NCBI RefSeq assembly: GCF_900099905.1
Contig: NZ_FNEE01000033.1
Coordinates: forward strand, 1-60,556
From: Mesorhizobium muleiense
GTDB taxonomy: Bacteria > Pseudomonadota > Alphaproteobacteria > Rhizobiales > Rhizobiaceae
DNA length: 60,556 nucleotides
Direction: 5' to 3'
Below, in pieces: positions 8,074 to 14,855 of this stretch; position 1 is the first letter of the stretch, and every line of letters starts with the position of its first letter. The translations under genes and the position numbers were made by a program. The notes under the pieces are model-generated. The model searched no databases, had not been told where the DNA came from, and saw only the letters and a program-made list of their open reading frames with translations.

Positions 8074-9087
8074 ATGTTTGGAATTGACGGCACCGTATTG
8101 GCATTCATCGTGCTCGCCGGCCTCAGCGCCGGCGCGGTCGCCTATGCTTTTCTGTTCAACCGGATCAGCACCGAAAAGCAGGTCGGCAGGCGGCTTGAAA
8201 CGATCAAGACCGCCGAGACGGATGGTGCCGTCGTCAAGGCTTCGCGCGATCGCGTGGCGGAAGCGGCCAAGCGGCGCAAATCGGTTCAGGATTCACTGAA
8301 GGACCTCGAACAGAAGCACAAAACCAGCCAGAGCCTCGCCAAAAAGCCGCCCCTGAAGGCCCAGATCCGTCAGGCGGGCATGAAGGTCTCGCTCGAGCGC
8401 TTCTATCTCTACTCGGCGGTTTGCGGCGTCGTCCTGACGTTTCTTGCCTATTTCGCCGGTGCGCCTTTGTATGTCTTGCCGGGTGCGCTGCTGGTCGGTG
8501 GCCTCGGCCTGCCACGCTGGTTCGTTTCGTTTAGCCGCGCCCGCCGGGTCAAGGCGTTCCTCAACGAATTTCCGAACGCGCTCGACATCATCGTGCGTGC
8601 GGTCAAATCCGGCCTGCCGCTGAACGACGCCGTCCGCCTGATCGCCAATGAATCCCCCGAACCGGTCAAGACCGAGTTCCGCCGCATCATCGATTCGCAG
8701 CAGATGGGCCTGTCGATCCCCGACGCCAGCCTGCGCATGGCCGAGACGATGCCGTGCACCGAGGCGAGCTTCTTCGGCATCGTCATCCAGATCCAGTCCC
8801 AGGCCGGCGGCAATCTGTCCGAGGCTCTGGGCAATCTTTCGCGCGTGCTTCGCGACCGCAAGAAGATGAAGGCAAAGGTCCAGGCGCTGTCGATGGAAGC
8901 GAAGGCGTCAGCGGTGATCATCGGCGCCTTGCCATTCGTCGTCGCCTGTCTCGTCTACCTGACAAGCCCGAACTACATCATGCCATTGTTCACCACCAGC
9001 GTCGGCAATCTGATCCTCGGCTGCTCCGCGGTCTGGATGTCGATCGGCATCCTGGTGATGCGCAAGATGATGAACTTCGAGGTTTAG
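8074..9087 (+). CDS. tadB: Tad pilus inner-membrane platform protein TadB
   Basis: This 337-residue protein has an N-terminal membrane helix, a charged cytoplasmic segment, and a GspF-type (type II secretion F) domain with FPNALDIIVRAVKSGLPLNDAV and IQSQAGGNLSEALGNLSRVL. Paired hydrophobic helices occur near residue 120 and at the C-terminus. With TadC it forms the membrane platform on which CpaF acts. Its stop lies three bases before the tadC start. Confidence 0.93.
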   Translation: MFGIDGTVLAFIVLAGLSAGAVAYAFLFNRISTEKQVGRRLETIKTAETDGAVVKASRDRVAEAAKRRKSVQDSLKDLEQKHKTSQSLAKKPPLKAQIRQAGMKVSLERFYLYSAVCGVVLTFLAYFAGAPLYVLPGALLVGGLGLPRWFVSFSRARRVKAFLNEFPNALDIIVRAVKSGLPLNDAVRLIANESPEPVKTEFRRIIDSQQMGLSIPDASLRMAETMPCTEASFFGIVIQIQSQAGGNLSEALGNLSRVLRDRKKMKAKVQALSMEAKASAVIIGALPFVVACLVYLTSPNYIMPLFTTSVGNLILGCSAVWMSIGILVMRKMMNFEV

Positions 9088-9090
9088 CGC

Positions 9091-10107
9091 ATGACCGAGA
9101 ACGTCGTCAAAACCCTTACCGATCCGGCATTTCTGATTGCCCTGCTGGTCGGCATTGCGGTGTTTGCCACCGTGTTCACGCTGCTGCCTGCCTTTGGCGG
9201 AAACCAGCTCAAGGCGCGCATGAAATCGGTGGCGCTGGAGCGCGACGAACTGCGCGCCAAGCAGCGTGCGCGGCTTGCCCTCGATGCCGATCGCCGCCGC
9301 AAGGGCCTGCGCGAGCAACAGTCGATCGGCATGCGCAATATTGTCGACCGGCTGGACCTCAGGCGCGCCCTGGCCGATGAAGGCACCTTGCAGAAACTCA
9401 AGGTGGCTGGCTTCCGCGGGCAGAATCCGTTGACGCGTTTCCTTTTCTTCCGTCTGATCCTGCCGTTTGTCGGCTTTGCCCTGGCTGCGATCTATCTGTT
9501 CGTGCTCGGCGGGTTGCCGGAGCAGCCGCCTCTCATCAAGTTGTTCGTCTGTATCGTCGTCGCCTATGCCGGTTTTTACGCGCCGGTGCTCTATGTCAAC
9601 AACCGCGCCACCAAGCGCAAGCAGTCGATCCAGATGGCGTGGCCGGACGCGCTCGACCTGATGCTTATCTGCGTCGAATCCGGCATGTCGGTGGAGGCGG
9701 CGTTTCATAAGGTCGCCGACGAGATCGGCGCGCAGTCGGTGGCGCTTGCCGAAGAGTTCATCCTGACCAATGCCGAGCTTTCCTACTTGCAGGAGCGCAA
9801 GCAGGCCTACGAGAACCTAGCAAGCCGCACCGGCCTGGAATCGGTCAAGTCGGTGTCGCAGGCGCTGGTCCAGGCCGAGCGCTACGGCACGCCGGTGGCG
9901 CACGCACTGCGCGTGCTTGCCGGCGAAAGCCGCGACATGCGCATGAACGCCGCCGAGAAGAAGGCCGCGGCCTTGCCGCCGAAGCTCACCGTGCCGATGA
10001 TCCTGTTCTTCCTGCCGGTGCTGTTCGCCATCATTCTGGGTCCCGCCGGCATCCAGGTCAGCGAGCGCGGCATTTTCGGCGACCAGCCGGCGTCGAGCAG
10101 CCAATAG
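9091..10107 (+). CDS. tadC: Tad pilus inner-membrane platform protein TadC
   Basis: This 338-residue GspF-family protein is partner to TadB. It has an N-terminal helix, a central helix pair (FRLILPFVGFALAAIYLFVL and the following segment), the GspF-domain stretch WPDALDLMLICVESGMSVEAA, and a terminal helix (PMILFFLPVLFAIILGPAG). It ends the plus-strand Tad operon. TadE, TadF and TadG minor-pilin genes are not in the window. Confidence 0.93.
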   Translation: MTENVVKTLTDPAFLIALLVGIAVFATVFTLLPAFGGNQLKARMKSVALERDELRAKQRARLALDADRRRKGLREQQSIGMRNIVDRLDLRRALADEGTLQKLKVAGFRGQNPLTRFLFFRLILPFVGFALAAIYLFVLGGLPEQPPLIKLFVCIVVAYAGFYAPVLYVNNRATKRKQSIQMAWPDALDLMLICVESGMSVEAAFHKVADEIGAQSVALAEEFILTNAELSYLQERKQAYENLASRTGLESVKSVSQALVQAERYGTPVAHALRVLAGESRDMRMNAAEKKAAALPPKLTVPMILFFLPVLFAIILGPAGIQVSERGIFGDQPASSSQ

Positions 10108-10194
10108 GCGACAATGCCTTCGGCGTCTCGTACCCGATCGTTTCGAACCCGTATGCTGGCTGCCGTCGATCTCGACGATCAGCGATCGGCTCCC

Positions 10195-10336
10195 CCTTCT
10201 CCCCTTGTGGGAGAAGGTGGCCGCGAAGCGGTCGGATGAGGGGTGCTCCAGCTTGGCACCGACGGCGCTCCGGCCAACACCCCTCAACCGTCTTGGCGCT
10301 GCGCGCCAATCCACCTTCTCCCACAAGGGGAGAAGG
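10195..10336. repeat. Rhizobial intergenic palindromic element (RIME-like)
   Basis: Perfect 26-base inverted arms (10195-10220 and 10311-10336, containing CCTTCTCCCCTTGTGGGAGA) enclose about 90 bases that include further short palindromic pieces. The layout resembles the RIME class of intergenic mosaic elements described in rhizobia. It sits between the convergent tadC and tadD genes, where it may also act as a two-way terminator. A truncated copy of one arm occurs at 60196-60211. Confidence 0.8.
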
Positions 10337-10352
10337 CAAGACCGCGCCGCGG

Positions 10353-11174
10353 TCAGTTGGTGGCGGGCTTTGTCTTGTCCTGGTCCTTGAGCTGGCTCCA
10401 GGCGTTCTGCTGGGCGAGCATCTGGCGAAGGTAGGTCACGTTCGCCTGCGCCTGTTCGGGCGACAGTTCCTGCGAGGCGATCGTCTCGGCCTCGTCGAAG
10501 CGGCCCTGCAGGCCGACGACCAGCGCCAGGTTCTGGCGGACGCGGCTGTCGGCATTCGGCTGCTGGGCGGCCGAGCGCATATAGGTTTCAGCCGTGCGCA
10601 GATCACCTTCCAGCACATAGGACATGCCGAGATTGGAAAGGATCGAAGGTTCGTTCGGCTTGAGGTCAAGCGCCTTGCGGTAATTCTGGCGCGCCCCGTC
10701 TCTTTGGCCAAGCTGGTCGAGAATAGCGGCTTCCGCCGACACCAGCTTCCAGTCGGGATACTCCGGTGTCTGCGCGCGGCGCACCGCATCGAGCGCCGGC
10801 TCGAACTGCCCGTTGGCGGCAAGTGCCTTGCCATAGGCGGCGAGCACGTCGCGGTCCTTCGGCAGCGCGATCGCCAGTTTGCGCATCACGGCGAGCGACT
10901 GGTCGGCGTCGCCATCCATTTGCAGCGCCGCGGCGTAATTCGTCGCGATCCGCTTGTCGTTGGGGTTCTTGGCGTAGGACTGACCCAGCGCGATCGTCGC
11001 CTTGTGCAACTCGCCGGCCGACATGGTTTCCAAGGGTTTGCCGCTGGGGCGTCCGATCGAGCCGGTCGTCAGCTTGCTGGTCCCGCAGCCTGCAACGCTG
11101 GCCGCGAGCGCTATTATGAACGCCGTGGTGATCAGCCGCTTGGCCGTGGCGTTGGTCATGCGGTTGGTCGGCAT
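10353..11174 (-). CDS. tadD: Tad pilus TPR lipoprotein TadD
   Basis: This 273-residue predicted outer-membrane lipoprotein has a hydrophobic leader ending in ASVAGCGTS (lipobox) and several tetratricopeptide repeats, for example DKRIATNYAAALQMDGDADQ, VLAAYGKALAANGQFEPALD and SILSNLGMSYVLEGDLRTA. TadD is thought to help the secretin assemble, like a pilotin. The ATG at 11174 is preferred because GGAGG lies 11 bases upstream; a longer frame starts at 11192. It is convergent with tadC rather than part of that operon, and divergent from the aminopeptidase gene. Confidence 0.85.
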   Translation of the reverse strand: MPTNRMTNATAKRLITTAFIIALAASVAGCGTSKLTTGSIGRPSGKPLETMSAGELHKATIALGQSYAKNPNDKRIATNYAAALQMDGDADQSLAVMRKLAIALPKDRDVLAAYGKALAANGQFEPALDAVRRAQTPEYPDWKLVSAEAAILDQLGQRDGARQNYRKALDLKPNEPSILSNLGMSYVLEGDLRTAETYMRSAAQQPNADSRVRQNLALVVGLQGRFDEAETIASQELSPEQAQANVTYLRQMLAQQNAWSQLKDQDKTKPATN

Positions 11175-11296
11175 CTGCACCCGGGCCTCCATTCGTCAAA
11201 TTGGCTTTTACGTGGCCATCTTCCCTCCCGCAGAAATATTCTGTTAACCCTAACGGATCGTTAAAAAGCGCCGACTCGGAAGCCGGAGATCATCGA
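11175..11296. promoter_or_regulatory. Divergent promoter region of tadD and the aminopeptidase gene
   Basis: This 122-base spacer between divergent starts contains GTTAACCC at 11245-11252 and a second GTTAA near 11262. The TTAACC core again resembles a CtrA half-site but the spacing of the two cores is not canonical. No other signal was recognised. Confidence 0.25.
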
Positions 11297-12661
11297 ATGC
11301 CAGTCGAACTCATCGAGGGAAAACTGAAGACCACTTTGCCGGTATATCTGGTGGCGAAGGATCGACTGGATGCGGCAGGGCTTGCCTCCTCCTCGCGCGC
11401 CTGGGCCACGGCCAACGGCTTTTCCGGTCAGGCTGGCCGGACGCTGATCCTGCCCGACGAAAACGGCGCGCTTGCCGGCGCCCTGTTTGGCACGGGCGAC
11501 GGCGAAGGCGCGCTTGCCATCGGCGCGCTGGCGAGAGCCTTGCCCGCAGGCGACTGGCATTTCGCCTCCACACTGGCCGAGCCGGAAATCGCGGCCATCG
11601 CATTGGCGCTCGGCGGCTATGTCTTCACCCGCTATGGCAAAAAGCCTGGCAGGACGCTGCGTTTCTCGCTGCCGCCCGGCGCTGAAGGGGCGTACGTTCG
11701 CCGCATCGCCGATGGCGTTTTCCTGACGCGCGATCTGGTCAACACGCCGACCAGCGACATGGGACCTGACGAGCTGGAGAAGGCAGTTCGGACGCTGGCC
11801 GGGACGTACGACGCCGAAGTGTCGGTGACCAGGGGCGACGACCTGGTCAAGAAGAATTTCCCGATGATCCATGCGGTCGGCCGCGCTTCAACAGGCGCAC
11901 CGCGGCTGATCGACATGATCTGGGGACCGGAGAACGCCCCGAAGGTGACGCTGGTCGGCAAGGGCGTCTGCTTCGACACCGGGGGTCTCGACATCAAGCC
12001 GTCCTCGGGCATGCTTTTGATGAAAAAGGACATGGGCGGCGCGGCCAACGTGTTGGGCCTCGCCTCGATGATCATGGCCGCCGGGCTGAAGGTCCGGCTG
12101 CGTGTGCTGATCCCGGCGGTCGAAAATTCGATTGCCGGCAACGCCTTCCGGCCCGGCGACGTGCTGGTGAGCCGCAAGGGCATCACCGTCGAGATCGGCA
12201 ACACCGACGCCGAGGGACGGCTGGTGCTGGCGGACGCCTTGGCTCTGGCAGACGACGACGAGCCGCAACTGCTGGTCGACATGGCGACCTTGACCGGGGC
12301 TGCTCGCGTCGCGCTCGGTCCCGATCTGCCACCGTTCTACACCGGCGATGAAGCGCTGGCCTCCGACCTGGCTGCGGCCTCCGTCGCAGTCGAGGATCCA
12401 CTGTGGCGCATGCCGCTGTGGAAACCCTATGGCGCAAAGCTGTCGTCGAAGATCGCCGACATCAACAATGTCACGTCAGACAGTTTCGCCGGCTCGATCA
12501 CCGCGGCGCTTTTCCTGAAGCGCTTCGTCGAGAAGACCGCCGCCTGGGCGCATTTCGACATCTTCGCCTGGAACCCGTCCGATCGTCCGTACGGTCTCGC
12601 CGGCGGCGAGGCGCAAGGCATCCGCGCGCTGGAAAGAGTCATCTCGAAACGCTACGCCTGA
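11297..12661 (+). CDS. M17 leucyl aminopeptidase-family protein
   Basis: This 454-residue cytosolic metalloaminopeptidase would remove N-terminal residues from peptides. It has the M17 signature NTDAEGRLVLADAL, and the metal and active-site regions LVGKGVCFDTGGLDIKPSS and MKKDMGGAANVLGLA. The N-terminal domain is short, as in the PepB/rhizobial subgroup. ATG 11297 is chosen since a weak GGAG lies upstream and the longer frame from 11201 overlaps the tadD promoter. The substrate cannot be told from sequence. A MarR-like regulator and an NlpC/P60 peptidase follow on the same strand. Confidence 0.9.
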   Translation: MPVELIEGKLKTTLPVYLVAKDRLDAAGLASSSRAWATANGFSGQAGRTLILPDENGALAGALFGTGDGEGALAIGALARALPAGDWHFASTLAEPEIAAIALALGGYVFTRYGKKPGRTLRFSLPPGAEGAYVRRIADGVFLTRDLVNTPTSDMGPDELEKAVRTLAGTYDAEVSVTRGDDLVKKNFPMIHAVGRASTGAPRLIDMIWGPENAPKVTLVGKGVCFDTGGLDIKPSSGMLLMKKDMGGAANVLGLASMIMAAGLKVRLRVLIPAVENSIAGNAFRPGDVLVSRKGITVEIGNTDAEGRLVLADALALADDDEPQLLVDMATLTGAARVALGPDLPPFYTGDEALASDLAAASVAVEDPLWRMPLWKPYGAKLSSKIADINNVTSDSFAGSITAALFLKRFVEKTAAWAHFDIFAWNPSDRPYGLAGGEAQGIRALERVISKRYA

Positions 12662-12727
12662 CGGTGCGGTGCAGGACATTCTCGTGACTGAAACGGAACC
12701 GAAACAATTTGCCGTCATTGTGGCCGG

Positions 12728-13078
12728 ATGTCGATTTCGATGCGCCCAAGCCAGGCCTTGCGACTGTGGCAGCAGGTGATGCTGCACCAGGTGCGCGACG
12801 ATGCGCCGGACCTCACCATGCGCCAGACGGCGATCCTGTTCACGATCTATCTCGATCCACCGCCGCATACGGTGCGCGGCCTCGCCGCGCGGCTCAATGT
12901 CACCAAGCCGGTGATCACCCGGGCGCTCGACACGATGGGCGCAATGAAGCTGGTTTCGCGCCATCGCGATGAACTCGACAAGCGCAACGTGCTGGTCAAG
13001 CGAACCGTAGAAGGTGCTCTCTTTGTCGAGCGCTTCGGCGATGTTATCATTGCCAGAGCCCAGGAATTGCCGATCTAG
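12728..13078 (+). CDS. MarR-like winged-helix regulator (short)
   Basis: This 116-residue protein has one winged helix-turn-helix domain: the segment HTVRGLAARLNVTKPVITRA is the recognition region, followed by LDTMGAMKLVSRHRDELDKR, the typical MarR wing. It is shorter than usual MarR proteins (about 140 or more residues) and lacks a long dimerisation tail. The ligand and targets are unknown. It lies 66 bases after the aminopeptidase gene and upstream of the NlpC/P60 gene. Confidence 0.75.
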   Translation: MSISMRPSQALRLWQQVMLHQVRDDAPDLTMRQTAILFTIYLDPPPHTVRGLAARLNVTKPVITRALDTMGAMKLVSRHRDELDKRNVLVKRTVEGALFVERFGDVIIARAQELPI

Positions 13079-13172
13079 AGCAGGGATTCCGAACCGCAGG
13101 TCAGCGAAGCAAAGCAGCACCGTTTTCGGAAGAGACCATGCTCCAACACCAAGCCAGAGTCGAGTTGCCGAT

Positions 13173-14033
13173 TTGACCGCCAGGGATGCCCGCCTTCACG
13201 CCTTCCGTTCCGATCTCGCCGATATCAGGCTGAAAGGCGAGGTCGCCGCCGATCGCTTCGTCGCCGGGCGGCCAGCGCGGATTTCAGCCGCAGTGGCCGA
13301 CATCCGCAAGGCGCCGCGGCCGGATGCCGGCGTCAACACGCAAGCCCTGTTCGGTGACGACGTCCTCGTCTTCGAAGATGCCGAGGGCTGGGCCTGGATC
13401 CAGTCGGAGCGCGACGGCTATGTCGGCTATGTCGCCGACACCGTGCTGGGCGGACGGGACCATGCGCCCACCCATGTCGTCTCGGTGCCGCGCACTTTCC
13501 TCTATCCGGGACCTGATTTGCGGCTTCCGCTGAGCGGGCAACTGTCGATGGGATCGGCGCTGACGGTGACCGGCGCGGCAGAAACGCGCGGCACGCATTA
13601 TGCGTTGCTGCCGTCCGGCGAGGCAGTCATCTCAGGCCATCTCAGGCCTCTAGGAGAGCCGGCTGCCGACTATGTCGCGGTCGCGGAGACTTTTCTCGGC
13701 ACCCCCTATCTGTGGGGCGGCGCCTCCGGCTTCGGCATCGATTGCTCCGGCCTCGTGCAACTGGCGATGCACATGACCGGCAGGCAAGTGCTGCGCGATT
13801 CCGACATGCAGGCGGCGACCATCGGAGAGCCGCTCCACCCGGGTCCGGATCTTGCCGGGTTGCGGCGCGGCGACCTGGTGTTCTGGAAAGGCCATGTCGC
13901 TGTCATGACCGATCCGGAAACGATGATCCACGCCAACGGCCACACCATGCTGGTCTCGCGTGAAGGGTTCAGGCAGGCCGTCGCCCGCATCGGCTATCTC
14001 TATGGCGGTCCGACAGGGTTTAGGCGGCCGTAG
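13173..14033 (+). CDS. NlpC/P60-family cysteine peptidase with SH3-like domains
   Basis: This 286-residue protein probably cleaves peptide cross-links or stems of peptidoglycan. The C-terminal NlpC/P60 domain has the catalytic Cys (GIDCSGLV, about C191) and His (GHVAVM, about H241), with a polar residue in HANGHT. The N-terminal part has two SH3b-like segments (ALFGDDVLVFEDAEGWAWIQ and LRLPLSGQLSMGSALTV). No signal peptide is clear. No good ATG exists; TTG 13173 gives the family-like start LTARDARLHAFR, but the start is uncertain. It may share function with the upstream aminopeptidase. Confidence 0.85.
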   Translation: MTARDARLHAFRSDLADIRLKGEVAADRFVAGRPARISAAVADIRKAPRPDAGVNTQALFGDDVLVFEDAEGWAWIQSERDGYVGYVADTVLGGRDHAPTHVVSVPRTFLYPGPDLRLPLSGQLSMGSALTVTGAAETRGTHYALLPSGEAVISGHLRPLGEPAADYVAVAETFLGTPYLWGGASGFGIDCSGLVQLAMHMTGRQVLRDSDMQAATIGEPLHPGPDLAGLRRGDLVFWKGHVAVMTDPETMIHANGHTMLVSREGFRQAVARIGYLYGGPTGFRRP

Positions 14034-14091
14034 CGCAAGCGCTTTTCCTTCTCTAATCACCATCGTTGCAGGATTGGCGGCCAAAGCGAAG

Positions 14092-14189
14092 CTGCCGATC
14101 TCCCCCGAAGTGGGGGAGATGTCCGGCAGGACAGAGGGGGGCGCCGTAGCGCGCCAACCTCAATACGGACCGAGCACTGACCAAATGCC
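14092..14189 (+). repeat. Palindromic repeat copy A (direct repeat of copy C)
   Basis: This roughly 97-base element begins CTGCCGATCTCCCCC, contains the hairpin CTCCCCCGAAGTGGGGGAG, and runs through CCGGCAGGACAGAGG to the start codon of the DUF559 gene. It is about 90 percent identical to copy C (14673-14768), and its first half matches copy B (14566-14612) in inverted orientation. Confidence 0.85.
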
Positions 14190-14550
14190 TCACACGCCAC
14201 TGCCTCCGCGAAATCGCGCAAATGCCAAATCGATGCGCAAAGCCATGACCGACGCCGAACTGAAGCTTTGGAACGAGCTTCGCGCGCATCGGCTGATGGG
14301 GCTTGGCTTCCGCCGACAATTTCCGATCGCTGGTTACATCGTCGACTTCGCTTGCCCGGACAAGAAGCTCGTCGTCGAAGTCGATGGTTCGCAGCATGCC
14401 GAAGCCAATACAGGCGACGAGGCGAGGACAAAGCGTCTGGAACGGGATGGCTGGACCATCCTGCGCTTCTGGAACGACGACGTCATTCGTGACATCGACA
14501 ATGTCTGCCAGCATATTGTCATCGAGGCGGGGCTCGCCGGTGCGACTTGA
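14185..14550 (+). CDS. DUF559 (Vsr/PD-(D/E)XK-like) protein
   Basis: This 121-residue protein carries the DUF559 pattern: AELKLWNELR, LGFRRQFPIAGYIVDFAC, LVVEVDGSQH, then WTILRFWNDDV. The family is related to very-short-patch-repair-type endonucleases, and the Asp (IVDF) and Glu (VVEVDG) fit a PD-(D/E)XK metal site. Nuclease activity is inferred, not shown. The start ATG 14185 lies inside the end of repeat copy A. Inverted copies of the repeat flank the gene, which suggests that gene and repeat spread together. Confidence 0.8.
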   Translation: MPHTPLPPRNRANAKSMRKAMTDAELKLWNELRAHRLMGLGFRRQFPIAGYIVDFACPDKKLVVEVDGSQHAEANTGDEARTKRLERDGWTILRFWNDDVIRDIDNVCQHIVIEAGLAGAT

Positions 14551-14565
14551 TACGCCGGCGGGACA

Positions 14566-14612
14566 GCGCCCCCCTCTGTCCTGCCGGACATCTCCCCCAC
14601 AAGGGGGGAGAT
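14566..14612 (-). repeat. Palindromic repeat copy B (inverted relative to A and C)
   Basis: Read on the minus strand, this element matches the first half of copies A and C: a CTCCCCCC...GGGGGAG hairpin followed by CCGGCAGGACAGAGG. It begins 16 bases after the DUF559 stop, so the gene is bracketed by inverted copies A and B. Confidence 0.8.
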
Positions 14613-14672
14613 TGGCCGTCATCTTTGATTTCGCCAATCGCCAACCTCGAAAAAGAGGCGCTGTCGGCGGAA

Positions 14673-14768
14673 CTGCCGATCTCCCCCCAAGTGGGGGAGA
14701 TGTCCGGCAGGACAGAGGGGGGCGCCGTAGAGCGCCAACCTCAATAGCGACCGAGCATTGACCGATGC
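14673..14768 (+). repeat. Palindromic repeat copy C (direct repeat of copy A)
   Basis: This copy matches A over its full length, including the ATGCC that in copy A is the start of the DUF559 gene. After copy C no DUF559 frame follows. Copy C may be what is left of a second gene-bearing unit, or the repeat may naturally extend this far. Confidence 0.8.
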
Positions 14769-14855
14769 CCTACAAGGGGGGGAAGGAAAAGCGCACGATC
14801 ACCTTTTGTTCCGATTCTGCTTGGCGATTGCACGGCACCGCGCTACCTCTGGCGG

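Larger units (their letters stand above)
14551..14855. other. Repeat-rich intergenic stretch; no gene seen
   Basis: The 305 bases between the DUF559 gene and the helicase are mostly repeat copies B and C with a 60-base spacer. Open frames here are short and follow the repeats. No gene or promoter was recognised except what must drive the helicase operon near the 3' end. Confidence 0.6.

Noticed and set aside
13014..13172. N-terminal extension of the NlpC/P60 protein from 13014
   Set aside because: It overlaps the end of the MarR-like gene and gives unlikely sequence; the family-like start is at 13173.
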